Source: Phallus indusiatus (Eukaryota; Basidiomycota; Agaricomycetes; Phallales; Phallaceae). From it: a DNA stretch of 64,000 nt. Below the pieces are notes generated by a model. That model was given only the letters and a program-made list of their open reading frames with translations, did no database searches and was not told the DNA's origin. The translations under genes were made by a program, and so were the position numbers. The stretch covers positions 206,111 through 270,110 of the forward strand of contig JAQFWX010000044.1 of assembly GCA_027605045.1 (NCBI GenBank), read 5' to 3'. Below are positions 1 through 12,829 of the stretch, one piece after another; positions within the stretch are counted from its first letter, which is position 1, and every line of letters starts with the position of its first letter.

Positions 1-47
1 GTTTGAAGATTTGTGTCTATGTTAATATTTAATTTGACGACAATCAG

Positions 48-504
48 CCAAAGTCGGACGCCGTCGTCCAAAATCCCCTCAATATATACGGAACGGAGCA
101 CGACCCAGAATCTAGGATTAGTTCCAGGAAGTCCGCCAGAGACAGACAACGTCTATATTTCTTCTTCGCAAACAGAGGAAAATCCCTTACTCTCTCGTCA
201 GACATCCAAAGCTACGTCTCACCTCAGCATCCCCATAAAACTTTTTTCCCCTCGTCGACGCCTGTCTTCTATGAACACGCCTGCTTCAATATCTCCCGTC
301 TTTACCACACCGCGCGGGTCCCGAACTTCAGACGTTTTCGACCCCTTTTCAACCCCTCGTGCGAGCGTTATTCGCATTGTTCCTCGAAAAAAACATCCAC
401 CATTAGAAAGCGAAGAAAGTGTATCCAGTGCGGCTTTGAGTCATCATTCACGAAAGCATCGCCGTACTCGGGAGTCACCTGTTCGACTGAGTTCTATCAT
501 ATGA
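48..504 (+). CDS. 3' terminal exon of an unrecognised Ser/Pro-rich protein (partial)
   Basis: The window opens inside an intron, or exactly at its donor: the first bases read GTTTGA and a CAG acceptor ends at 47. From 48 an open frame runs to a TGA at 502-504, giving about 150 residues. The protein is low-complexity, rich in Ser, Thr, Pro and Arg, with several SP/TP sites (for example SPRRR and TPRGS) and a basic tail (HSRKHRR) ending in SSII. This composition suits a disordered, phosphorylated tail, perhaps of a nuclear or cytoskeletal protein. That is inference only. No domain is visible and the rest of the gene lies to the left of the window. Confidence 0.55.
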
Positions 505-993
505 AAATCTGATTCATTTTATTTATTACTATGTAACATAAAATAGGAATAAAAGTGTTTGGCGGTGCACAGCAAAAACGTATCTAAACTTTACGCGAAA
601 TTCTCAGCTAACCAGTTTTGTTAGAGCATCTCGTTAAGATTCGGGAGAACTGAAAAGCCGGCATGAAAACATGTAAGACTGGGACCGTGAATCATGGATT
701 TAAGATGGTTGAATGAAACCGACATATTAGAAGGTAATTTGTAGCATCAGCCTTACACACTATTGGTAATAAGGGCACTCAGTCCGATGGCAACGCGCTT
801 ACGAAAAATTGTTTTACTGATATCAAGAAGCTATTATCCCGATCATACGTAAAATTTAACTTGATCGTATATTTTGGGACACGAGATGAGATAGTGTCTA
901 TTAGTGGATTGTAGCATCGATATCATGATATCCCAAGAGATCTCATGATTAACTATGTCAGCTCTAAGACGTGTTAGTACAAAACAATTTCCT
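505..993. other. Intergenic, convergent 3' ends; nothing recognised
   Basis: This AT-rich stretch separates the end of the plus-strand gene from the stop codon of the minus-strand ETF-QO gene. I saw no convincing coding frame, RNA gene or repeat. It presumably holds the two 3' UTRs. Confidence 0.5.
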
Positions 994-2983
994 TTAAGTT
1001 TCGGTCAACATACTGTATTTTGGCCCACCACCACCTTCGGGAACTGTCCATGTAATATCTTGGGTGGGAACCTTGATATCACACAGCTTGCAATGAATAC
1101 AATTCTAAAAAACGTTCATTGTAACCAAATATCATCGCGTGCAAATTGACAACAACGTACCTGGGAATTGATTACTAGTTTCTTCCCGTCGTACGCATCA
1201 GGATCGTCTTTATTCGCCTCGACGTACTCATATACAGCGGCGGGACAGGCATGGCCCAATAGCCCAGCGTATTCGCCAACATTTACTTTAACATGCTTTC
1301 TGTGCGCTAGACTACTCGGTGGTAGTTGAAGATGTATAGGTTGGTCCTCGGCATGATTAGTGGCTGTAAGAGTGAGAGATGTTAGCAAGTCCGTAGACAA
1401 AGGTGGTTCCGGAGGCGGATATTTTATGGGCTTGCACTCGCTATTATGCTAGTCAGTAACTACGATACACATGAGAAATGCAAATACCTAGCTCGCTTGG
1501 TATGCTCAGCATCGGATATTGTATTTCTCAAAGTCCAAGGAGTACGTCCTTTCAGGATCAACGAGTCCACACCTGAGTACAGAATTCCTCCCCAAAGCCC
1601 AAGTGCTGTGTTGAAGCTCGGACGTAGATTTCGTACTTCATTAAGCTCTTCCCATATCCAGCTCTGTTGTAAGCTTTGTTCATAGGCACTCATATCGGCG
1701 GGGCCTTCCTGACCTTTTGCGATGGCATCGTATGCAGCCTCTGCGGCCAGCATCCCGCTTTTCATTGCATTATGTGTTCCTTTAATTTTCGGTACATTCA
1801 CAAAGCCAGCTGAACAACCGATCAATGCGCCTCCTGGAAAATGAACCTTTGGAATAGATTGAAGGCCGCCCTCGTTCAAAGTACGAGCCCCATAGGCCAA
1901 TCTCTCACCATTGGCAAGCAAACTTGAGATATACGGATGGTGTTTCATACGCTGCATTAACACTCAGCCAAAAAACCGGGCCTCAACGTGGATGACCAAC
2001 CTGAAATTCGCGATATGGGCTTAGATACGGATTGGCATAATCGAGACCAACGACCAAGCCGATGCTGACAAGACCATCCGCCATGTGGTATATCCAACCG
2101 CCCCCGTAGGTTTTCCAGTCAAGAGGCCAGCCCAGAGTATGTATAACTTCCCCCGGCCTGTGTTGACTTGGATCTACACGCCAAACTTCTTTGACTCCGA
2201 TTCCATAGGTTTGCGGATCCGCCTCTCGTCTGAGGTCAAAGTTCTTTATGACAGATTTGGACAACGATCCATGAGCTCCTTCCGCGAGCAGGGTGACTTT
2301 TGATATAAAATTCATACCAGGTTCGAAGTTAGCCTTCATTCGGTTTGACCGATCCAGGCCAACTTCGTTCGTTGTTACTCCTCGCACTTCGCCTCCCTCT
2401 CCATAGATAAGGCTTGCACCCGAGAACCCTGGATATACTTCCACGCCCATTTCTTCAGCGATGCTCCCTAGCCACGAAGTGAACTGAGACAAAGACAGGA
2501 TATAGTTTCCTTCATTGGACATCTGAGGAGGATGGGGTAATGGAAATGACGTTTTAGCGGTGAGAAACCGCATTTTTGAAGAGGTAGCAGGTTGTTTCAA
2601 AGGATGGTCTGGTTTATTTCGCCATTCTGGGAGAAGTTCATTCAATGCACGAGGTTCAATTACAGCTCCCGAAAGAATATGCGATCCTAACGCAAAGTGT
2701 CTGAGTCTCACGAAGTATGAACCAAGTATTTAAACATACCGATTTCAGGACCTTTTTCTAAAACGACTACTCTAATTTCGTTGCCCTTTTCTGATTCAAG
2801 CTGCTTGAGCCGGATAGCAGCACTAAGCCCAGCTGGCCCTCCACCGACAATACAGACATCTACATCATCCTCAGCTCTTTCTACTTTTGAAGGGTCGAAT
2901 AAAGTCCTGTTCAATCGTCTTACTGAGGTATGAAGCAGACGACCGGCGAGCCTTTTCGTAGAGATTTGTTTAAGTGGGAGCAT
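994..2983 (-). CDS. Electron transfer flavoprotein-ubiquinone oxidoreductase, mitochondrial
   Basis: This inner-membrane enzyme passes electrons from reduced ETF (fatty-acid and amino-acid oxidation) to ubiquinone, using FAD and a [4Fe-4S] cluster. I read five exons and about 590 residues. The start is the ATG at 2983, which opens a basic, Ser/Arg-rich presequence; the longer open frame above it has no other ATG. The FAD dinucleotide-binding motif [10 protein letters not shown] follows near residue 55, then [12 protein letters not shown] after the first intron (about 2687-2739). The middle carries [10 protein letters not shown] and [12 protein letters not shown], both typical of the family. 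The C-terminal cluster segment reads [11 protein letters not shown] and is split off by an intron at about 1107-1160; the stop is TAA at 994-996. All introns join in frame and nothing looks broken. This is the best match in the window to a universally conserved enzyme. Confidence 0.95.
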
Positions 2984-3141
2984 TAGAAGACGAAGGCACT
3001 GTGCGGGTAAGGGATACAATGGAATTCACGTGTCAATAACTCAAATGGAACTACTAAGAGCCGGCGCCGCAAACTCGAATTAATAAGGTTATATCTGATT
3101 CTATGTACATTAAATTTCAACTTGTTAAGCAGGTTGAGTCG

Positions 3142-5592
3142 TTATATCTGATTTTTCTTGGGAGGATCGCCGGTCGTCGTCGTCCATTTCGGTCCTTCCG
3201 GAACCTCCCAATCACCATGACATCCCCATTCCCAATCAGTTTCTCGAGCGAGCTGTTGCTGAGACGAGACAAAAGTGCTTAACGGACACATTCCATCTTT
3301 GTCTTCTGGACAGCCAGTAATGCCTGTTAAGGGCGTCACAGCGTCGTTGATAATTATACGAATCTGAGGTTCGGAAACGAACGAGCAAGATAGTACTGGT
3401 ACAGATGTTAAGTAGGCAGAAGATCAGGTTTGCTGAATAGCTTACATTGGAACTGAACATTGGTTGCAAATGGTCCTAATTGAGATGAAATGAAGGACCG
3501 ATTTTCGGGTATGTGGTCGGCTGGAAGCGGTCCTGATGCAGCCAAGTTGGACAAGTTCAACGCGGTTAAAACATTAAACACAACAACCTCGTGTGTTGCG
3601 TCAACATAGAGTGTATGATTTAATGGGAAAGTGATGTCACTGTCGTCTAGGGTGGCGTTTGTAGAAGTATTATGGATCGCAATAGATGTGTGTGTCAATC
3701 GTGCCAATAATTCGTTGATGTATCCCACACCCTGCACTCGTGCGACAGGAGAACCAAACGCACTATCATACCTGCAAATGACACATAAGTATCATCATCA
3801 GAGCGTTGAGCATTACACGCACCAGAAGTAAAGGTCCAAACTTGAGAAAAAATTGTTAAGTAGACCTGTTTTGGTGATGAATAGAACATACATACGCGTA
3901 TTCAAAACCTTCCCACTCTGCTTCAGTGAAAAGTTCACAGAACTTAGAATAGCCTAAAGCAACAGTCTAAAGGAGAATTTCAGCAAAAAAGATCAAAAAA
4001 TGTCGACGACGCCTACTTCATATGCGCAAAGCTTCAAGCAACTATCCTCAGTTTCTATTTGGTAAGAGAGATATATGTCATTGCGTACCTGCTGGAAAGT
4101 ATAGACATCTTCGTAAGTTAAGATAAATCCATCCAATTGTTGTTGAATTCTTTCTTTGGCGTTTTTCAGGTATATTGGTACCCATATGTCTAGGTAATAA
4201 GCAGCTCGATCGCTTTTGGAGGATACTCTGGAGTTCGGACACCTACGAAGATGTTCATAATGACCAAAGAAAATACAGCAAGTAAAGGACCTACGTCATA
4301 TAAGGAGATAATGTGTTGTTGAACTTGGTCTATGTTAGCTACGGAAGTAAACGACAGGATCCACCTACTCCTTCGGCTTCAATAGTTATACTCTGATAGT
4401 ACTGATTATCCAAAGGCCACCCAAAGAATCCAAGAGCAAAATTCATCGCAGAAGCGAGCATACGATCCCTGAAAACGTAGATGCCATTAAGATTGAAGAG
4501 GAAAATGTAATGGCTCAAAACTTACTGCGATTCGGTACGAAAGACAGGTAATTCTTGTTTATCCGTGAAACCCTTGATATATTTGCCAACGTTTGCTTTC
4601 GTACGGAAGATATACTCAACGACCTACACTTAAAAGAAACCCATACTTTAAGCGAATGGACACTCCGAGATCATCTGCCGGACCTGTGAGTAAGGACGCG
4701 TTGCTTTTTTAACGGAACTTACAAAGTTGTTGGCGACCGAATGGTGTCAAGATCTTATAAAGTATGAAGTGACGGAATTAAAGACGTTATGAGGACGCTT
4801 ACTTCTTCCCCTAACTTGTACGACCAATCATTTAGGAATGACAGCGAACCTTTTGCTGTCCATTTGGTATTACTTTGGTGTAATTTGGTAGCAAACCTAG
4901 CCGGTCCCCCATAAGAAGCTATAGCCAAAAGTCAATGAATTATGTCAGTAAGTATGTGAAGGGAGCAAACCATATGCCGTTGGATATCTAGCACCGTGCC
5001 GGTGTAAAAGGTGTAAGCCGGTAATCTGACATGATTCGGGCGGTTCTGGAGATGAGTCCAAGCCAAATGCAGTTTGTTTATTGCTATACCAAGGAGAGAG
5101 ATTTCCCCATTTCTTAAATATATCAAAATCGGTGGTTTGCGGAGGTTTGACGGCATTCCAGGCTGGTTTAACAAGATGGGGGGGTTCGGTGTGAACGGGA
5201 TATACTGGAGCAGTAACAGCTAACGCCGCTTCAGTGCCTGTTGGTGTAGCTCCTGCGTATCCGACATCGGTAGGAAATAGCTCTGTGTATCGAGTCGTTG
5301 GTGTTGGAGGATATCCATGAACCTCGGTGGAGCCGGGGATGCCATTGGAGATGATGGAGGATGGTGTTGGAGAGGAAGAACAAATAGCAAGGACAAAATG
5401 TTGTATTAGTCCAAAAATTAAACCGCCAATAACGAAGGAAAGAGCGAGATGGCACGCATTGTAAGCAGGCCGCGAAAGTGCCGAGGTGATCGAGTTTACG
5501 GGCTCCTCAACACCTTTCTCGACGGGCACCTCCTCTTCATCGTCGTCTCGCATTGGCAAGACCACATAGTGATCTTTATGGGAGTTTAACAT
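3142..5592 (-). CDS. Histidine acid phosphatase / phytase-like protein with N-terminal membrane anchor
   Basis: Clade-2 histidine phosphatases hydrolyse phosphomonoesters, including phytate. The N-terminal exon (5592 down to about 4945) encodes an acidic cytosolic stretch (RDDDEEE), one hydrophobic segment near residues 50-70, a Pro/Thr-rich stalk, and then the catalytic motif RHGARYP, whose His takes the phosphate. About a dozen short introns follow down to the TAA at 3142-3144. The last exons carry a conserved C-terminal block with several N-glycosylation sequons (NHT, NRS). The absence of a cleavable signal and the presence of one internal helix suggest a type II anchored vacuolar or cell-surface enzyme. 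Where the family usually has an HD proton-donor pair, this protein reads ATHEV (about 3600), so the acid may be Glu. I placed only the end exons exactly; the internal ones are approximate. Substrate is not assignable. Confidence 0.82.
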
Positions 5593-5904
5593 ACCACAGT
5601 CAGTTTCAGAGCGAAAGAATGAAAGTTAATAGAATGTATGTAGTTCCTTTGCAAGTCACAGTGACGATTTTGATTCCCGGGCGATTACCTAAAACCCCTT
5701 AGAGGATTGACAGTAGCTTGCAATTGATGCAAAGCAATGCTGTTCGACGCGTAATCTTTGTTTTTTCCCTCGATTTCATTTTTGGTTTTGAGATATAATA
5801 TGTGGGTTTTATAATAATTTTTTCGAGAAGAGATGTTCACCGGTTAAATCAGAATTTATTCATCTACCTTCAACCAGCCATTTTAATACCTTTTGCAACG
5901 AAGT
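5593..5904. promoter_or_regulatory. Divergent promoter region (phosphatase / GHKL protein)
   Basis: About 310 bp separate two divergent start codons. An AT-rich run with TATAATAT and TTATAATAATT lies around 5793-5820. No other element is clear, so any regulatory role follows only from the head-to-head arrangement. Confidence 0.35.
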
Positions 5905-8900
5905 ATGGATCGTGACGCACTTGTAGGTTGCTTCATAGCGTGATAGACAATCTATCGTTCTCATTCTCTTCTAGTGGTCCAGCGGTCATGACGAATCTGT
6001 GGAAGTAAACCAGCGCGCGTTGATTGACAAAGTCTTAGCTCGATATTCCGGAGAATTCACAGGTAAAGGACTACGCCACCCTTCCAGAGCGCATTACACA
6101 TTAACATCAACGCAATAGTATTTCGAGAGTTATTGCAAAATTCCGACGATGCTGCCTCGAAGGCTGTCGAGATCCGGTTTGAAACTATGCCACAACCAAA
6201 TGCAGCAGAATTGCCCAATTTGCCACCTGTTCCCAGTATAAACGTGAAAAAATTGGTTGACCAGTTTCTTAGCCTTTCTGTCAAATCTGTTAATTTTCGT
6301 GTAGATACACCGCTGGACTTTCAGAAATAATGGACTCATATTTCGAGACGAAGGTTTGTTTTCTTGTGTCCTTCTCCTGTATTTGCTAAATCGAAGTTCT
6401 CGTTTAGATTGGGCTCGATTAAAGAAGATTGGCAAGTGTTTGAAATATTTTGTTTATCCATACTTAATCACGTATTTCAACCAGCCGAGGGAAATCCTGA
6501 TGAGGAGAAGATAGGAGCTTTTGGTGTCGGATTTTATAGTCTCTTTTCCGTTACAGAAGAGCCCTTTGTCAAATCGGGCGATCAGTGGATGGGATTCTAT
6601 TGGAAAGACAAGAAGGACCAACTCTTTGCACGTCGTGGGCATCTTCCTCCAGCAGACCAGTCAGATCCTTACCGAGAATGGACCACTTTCGAAATGGAGC
6701 TAAGAGAACCCTCTCCCCTTCCCAGCATATTTGACTTCATTAGATTTTTGACATCAAGTATCACATTCATGGTCCATCTTCAGAATGTCACCCTTTGGTT
6801 TGATAAATGTCAACTTGCAACAATAACCAAGGACGTGGGTATTCCAAAGGAAATCGTCTTCCCCAAACATCTTAAGCGGAAGAGTGAAGGCGGCACAATG
6901 AATATGATTTCAGTAAAGACAAGATGTAGGATTTTCCTTTTTTTAATCAAAGAAACGTTTCTTAAAGGTCTTTAGCGATAAATATAACTGTTAAAACACT
7001 GAGACTTGTCTACAACATTGGAACTGAGAAAACGCAACCTCCCAAAGTTGTTCCTGTCCCTTCTAAACCATCCGCCAGCTCGGGCTTTTTCTCGTCCTTA
7101 TTTGCCTCAATCACTGGTTCTTCTGCTCCTGCACAAAGTTCTGCTTTGATAAACACTCCGCCATTACCTGAGCCACGTCAGGAAGTCGATCCCATGTCGG
7201 ATATCACTTCTCATCTCGTATTAACAATTTTCTCGGGAGAAGTGGATGTTTCGTTGACACAAAAGATGATTACCGAACTACATCGGTCTACCAAGAAAAA
7301 CCCACCTAGTCGACTGAAATTAGAGTTAATTTATGTTAGTAATATATTTTCGGATTTCCGTCAGCGACATTCTCTGATTTCTTTCAGACTGGTAAAGACG
7401 AATATGATGCTAGCAAAATGGATGACGATGTGGCATTTGAGAAGTCAGGAAGCTTATTTCAAGGACTTCGGGCTGATTTGGAAGGGTAAGCGGTGCTGAA
7501 TGACCATCTTGCACATAATCACTGATTATTATTTTTAGGAGTGGGGCAGCTCGCGTTTTCATAGTTAGTGGGTTTGTGTTCGAGTCATCTGGTTACTGAT
7601 AACCTCCTAGGGTCACTCAACCGCTCAAACTACTGGAATTGGTGGTCATATATCCGGGCGTTTTATACCTACGGTAGAACGCGAGTCAATTGACCTAGTG
7701 TACGTTCAGTATTATTCCTATTATCCTTTTCTCATTCAAGATACATATTGGCTAGTGACCTTAACGTAGCCAGTGAGTCGTTGGCGTTTTTTTCACACGT
7801 TTTAAGGCTAATGTTTAATCTAGTTTGGAATAAGGAACTTTTATGGATAGGAGGGTTGCTCTCGAGAGTGGCTTATGAAGTAGAGCTTCTTCATATTGAA
7901 ACGCTTTGGAACGGAAGCACAGAAGGGACATCAAAATTGGATGATGAACTACGAAACTGGTTGCAAAGACGGTGCCTACATGCGCTTAAATTCTTCTCTT
8001 TTCGGCCTTCCACCCCGTCTGCTGCGGTTTCAAATCTTCTGGAATCTGCTTTCTTTTCCTGTTCATCAGATGGCTATCTTCCTATACTATCGACCGCAGG
8101 AGTCAAAGATTCCCGAAACGTTCGGTCGTTTGACCCTGTATATGCGGGCTTTCTTAAAGAACTGGCTGTCATTCCTAAAGAGGTAGCACAACATGCACCA
8201 TCAATAATAGCTTCCCTGCGCGGCAGGGGGATGCTCAAGGATATCTCTTTCACTGATGTTTTAGATGAGCTACGTGTTCGGCCACTGCCGGAAGCTGATA
8301 TGGTGGAATGCCTGAAATGGCGAATCGATTTAGACACCGAAGGCATTAATCCTCAGCTTTTAGCACAACTAAGACGGGAATTTTTAGGAGCCGCTATCTT
8401 AATTATCACCGATGAGTCTCATAATGAAAGACTCGTACCTCTGTCCACTATCCAAACTGTGCACATTCCGAGAAACGCCACGGCGATGATTCCCTTGGAT
8501 GTGCCGATGCCCGCCCATACATTACCCTTTTCCGTCAGCAGGCTAGTTAAAGCAGAAGCACTCCTTCCCATGTTCAGATGGACAGAGCTTATTATACCCA
8601 TGTGGACCGAGAATCTATTTTCGGAGGCTCTACTCAAAGGTAATCCCGAGTTCAACATGACCCTTTCGCCTACGTTTGCGGAGAAAGTTTTGAACGTACT
8701 CTCTCGAGCTTGGGGCTCACTGCCGAAGGATCATCAAGCTCAAGTGGTAGCTATTCTGCAAGACAAAGCTTGTATCCCCACGAAATTTGGTATGAAACTC
8801 CCGAAAGAGTCATATTTCCAGAATGCCAAGTAAGCCCACAAATATCTATTCAAACCCGGTGGCTCAAGTTTACTGGCAGTGTCTTCTCTGATTTACCTAT

Positions 8901-11900
8901 CATCGAGATGCCGAAGAGCACCCCTACAAAAGGGACCATGGAAAAAGTGAGGAGCAATGTTCTACTGTGGACCACAAACTGACATCACATTCAACAATAG
9001 TTATTACTGGCACTAGGTGTCAAACAACACGTGGACCTGGAGGTTGTCTTTGCAAGGTTAGCTCGTCTAATTCTCTCATCGATGACGACCCTAACCTTGT
9101 CGTAGAATGATTCAAACGGGTGACTGGGATATTCATGATTTGATCCGGTACTTAGTTGCCGTCGAGGAATCTTTAACGTCTGTCGAAATCGAAAGACTTA
9201 AAGAAACAGTGGCCTTCCTGAAAGAAGAGCCAGATACACCAGAAGCACAAACTGGCACCCCTAAAGTCGGTATTCCTTTGAAGCGGAAGTATAAAGCCCG
9301 AGATCTTTATGAACCGTCCCCTGTCTTGCGGGAGTTAGGTGTACCCATTCTTGCATGGAATGCAACCCCGAAATGGAGATCAACTAGCGATGAAGGTATA
9401 CTATTGCTGTCCTTATGTTGACGATAATATTCACCTTTGTTCTTTAGCGAAGTTTTTATTCAAGCTTGGATTAAAGAAATACCCGGCTTTAAAGGACTTA
9501 CTTATCTTAGCCACTAATGAGAATCCTCAAATACGATCTGCTGCTTTGAGGTACTTTTTTGAGAATTATACGAAGCGATACTCGCATTATGAGCCTGAAG
9601 CCTACCCATCGCTGGCCTTCATTCCGGCTCGGAAAGCAGATGGAACTGCTTTTCTCGGGAAGTACACCGAGGTTTGTTCATTCCTTTTCTTTTCTCAAGT
9701 AACACGATTCAATTTGAGCGCATGTTCAGGTGTTTAAGGAACAGGAGTATACGATTATGGGCTTCTCTGTTGTAGATCCAAGCATGCTTTCTGACTGGGT
9801 CCACAAATTAAAGTTGTTTTCTGCTCCTTCTGTTGATCTTATCATACCTATTTTGAGAAAGAGCCCTCCACGAGACATTGCTACGGCCAGAAGATGGTTT
9901 GAATTACTCGCTGGTAGACTTCCCGGTAATTCATATACAATACGAGATTTATCATTCTACCTTTAACATTATTGGTTATATAGACTTTTCCACTGGGCAA
10001 CTTCAATATCTCTCTTCTTTAGAATTCGTTCCAACCACGAAGAACACACCCTCTTCACCTACATCTGCGCATCCGACCAATCAACCCCACGCGTTGACTT
10101 TCGTTTCACCCAATAAATGCTACCTGAGCAAGGGCGAAGACGGCACTCAAGGCTTTCACTCTCAGCTATTTACCTTCGTAGATTTTGGACCAGGCGCAAA
10201 TGCATTTTTGACAGCATGCGGGGTACGCCAGGAGCCTACCGTAGACGAGCTTGCTAGGATGCTTGTAGCTGATCCAAGGAAGTTCTATGAGTTAGCTGGC
10301 GGATATGACCAGTACGAGAATTCCTCAGCTAGAAAGGCCAAACGATTAACAACTGTCTTTTTTTAGATTTGTATCAGAACTTTTCAACATTTCAGCTAAC
10401 TTCAAAGGTGTCTCGTCCACAACGAAGACTCTGATGAAGAAAGCTCCTTGTCTCGTCGGCTCTCGAAGCATGTCAGTTAAGGATCAGGGCAAAACAAAGC
10501 GCTCTCCAAAGAAATCGAGCAACGGAGATAGTGATGAAGAAGACGAGAAAAGGTTGGAACACGATTTACTACTGCCCAGCCAGGTAATATAGTCCACTCG
10601 CTCTTAAAGTCACTTGCTCAGACGATCGAAGATCGCTGTCGTAGATGATTTATCTTCCTATATCATGTTTGATAATATATTCACAGCCCCTCAAGAAGAT
10701 ACTGTAGGTTTATGGTTTTTTATGTGATTCCCAGTGTCTCTGATTGCTGTTAGTTGGAACGTCTGTATACGAATCTCGGTTCACCCTTAATTAGTTCAGT
10801 GGTGAAAGAAGAATACCGGCCCTCGACAGAGATCAAGGACTCTCCGCGAGCGAACAATATGCGAGACTTGGTCTTGGAAAGATTGCCTCTTTTCCTTCAT
10901 GAACGGACACCTGGACATGGGGCTCAATCGAAGACCAGTCTATCTTACACTTGGCTCAATACCCCGGGAAATTTTGTCGTCGTTGAAGTTACAAAGCTTA
11001 TTCTTATTAGAACGCTGCAATTCGCTGGGAATCGTGCGGCTAAACAGCAAGAAGTCTCGGCGACTTCTAGTCGGACGGGTTTCAAGGGTAAAGGTGCTGT
11101 ACAATTGTGGATTTCAGGAAGTAATCAAGTCGATCTCTACGAGTATGTTTATTTCCTGTTGGATACCTTCAGTTGCTTAACCTTTTCATTTTAGAGTATC
11201 AAATTCTCTTTGCCGCACTATCCTTGAACAACATAAGCCGAACGATAGTCTTCTGTTCGTGCTCCCCCCTTGTATTTGAATCTTAGCAAGTAAGCTAAAG
11301 GGACATTTCTAGGTTCATGACGATTCTCTCGACTGATTTGCGGGCACTCCGTAGAAGAGGGTTTAACGGTAAGTTTGTATCAGTACCTTTTGTGTTGTGT
11401 CAACAAGTTCATTCTGTACGATTTTAGTCGACCGTGTTCTACGTCAACAGAAAGCCAAACGGGAACAAGAGCTGCGAGAACAAGAACAGATGGCGCAAAA
11501 GAGGAAGAGTGATGAAAGTTCACTCAACACTTTTGTGAGCTCGCAAAGTTCTTCGGGACTGGCAAGACAGGACACAAAATCCACCGGCTTGTTTTCCAGC
11601 TGGAAACGAAGACTCTCGAGGGCATCTTCCGTTTCCAGTATTAACGGGGGTACACTCCTGCCTAATTTACCTGGCTCCTTCCCCGGAACGAGTAATGATG
11701 TCGTCAAACCCACGCAAGGTAATGGCAATTTGCCTTGGAATCAAACTGGTGGGGAAGGTATAACTCCACAGAAGAACATAGAAAGAAATGTCCGTGCGGC
11801 CATTGAGGTGAGTCACATTCAGATAACGCTCTTCGAGATGTTTAAATAGGTTTTTTTTAGGCTTGTCGCCCTGAGAGTGATGCAGTTATACGCAGCCAGG

Positions 11901-12560
11901 AGCATAGAACTCAAGTGAAGGAGGCCGAGGGCGAAGGATATTGTGATGTAACTGGCGCTGTCGTAAACATTTTTTTCTCTTATTTCTCTTTTAAGGTGGG
12001 AGTAATCAAATGTCTAGGATCTTGTTTTGGTTACATCGATCGGATCTCACCGAGTGTTTATTTCGTCCAGCAGTAAGTTTCACTGTATTCTCTCACACTC
12101 CATCGGCCTAAATGTTTTCTAGTTGATCCTGACGCGCGAGAGGCGAAAGTAGAATCGTTTCGACCGGCGATTGAACGGTTTATAAAACATGTTTTACTAC
12201 CTTTAGAAACTATATACAAACTTTCATCAACGAGCCTCAATGTATTTTATGATTCGACCGGCCCGCTTACTGCGTTTAATCGTTCGGGAAGAATATTTAT
12301 GAATGTAAGGTATTATTGTGCATGGCATGACGAGGTATGTTCTCAAGCCCCTTCGAAAATAGTTGCTAACGAAAAACGCTACACAGGACGTTCAAGCGCG
12401 TAAAACTCAGAAGGCCCTTGTGTCATGGTACCATACCCTTGCACACGAATTAGCCCATAACCTAGTCCATCCACATAATTCTGAACATGAGTTCTATTTT
12501 TCGGCCATATCGGAACAGCATATGTTTGGATTGGCCAAGCTGTTAGAATCGAAGGCTTAA
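5905..12560 (+). CDS. Giant GHKL (HSP90-like) ATPase-domain protein, DUF3684-type, with C-terminal HExxH motif
   Basis: I chose the ATG at 5905 because its six-codon exon splices (GTAGGT...CTAG) into SSGHDESVEVNQRALI and then FRELLQNSDDA, the N-box of HSP90/sacsin-type ATPases. A glycine-rich ATP-lid segment follows (GAFGVGFYSLFSV). About twenty short introns give a protein of roughly 1,700-1,800 residues. Fungi have a conserved, poorly studied family with this layout: ATPase fold, long helical middle (DUF3684), then a variable Ser- and charge-rich linker (here QKAKREQELREQEQ and a Ser-rich patch at 11500-11640). The extreme C-terminus reads AHELAHNLVHPHNSEHEFYF, which contains HExxH plus two further His. 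A chaperone-like role is plausible by analogy with sacsin, but function is unknown. All visible exons join in frame. The gene is divergent from the phosphatase. Confidence 0.85.
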
Positions 12561-12829
12561 ACCGGAGAATAATGTTATTTATGCTAAATTTCTCGACTGT
12601 TTGTTAATACTATATATAGAATACGTACAAATTCTATAAACTGAGTTCTGTATAATGAGTGAGCATTTGGGAATGTGCAAAACGAGATATAATGAATGAA
12701 GTTGGAAAGTATGCATAAGATGATGACGGTAAAATGCGAGAGATCAAGAAGTAAATTTTTTTTGTGCGCTATAAGTATATGTATAAAACTTTAGATGTTT
12801 TAGGGCGGAGTAACTCAATAAGACTTGGA
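12561..12829. other. Short convergent intergenic region
   Basis: This AT-rich stretch lies between two converging stop codons and presumably holds both 3' UTRs. Nothing else is seen. Confidence 0.5.
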
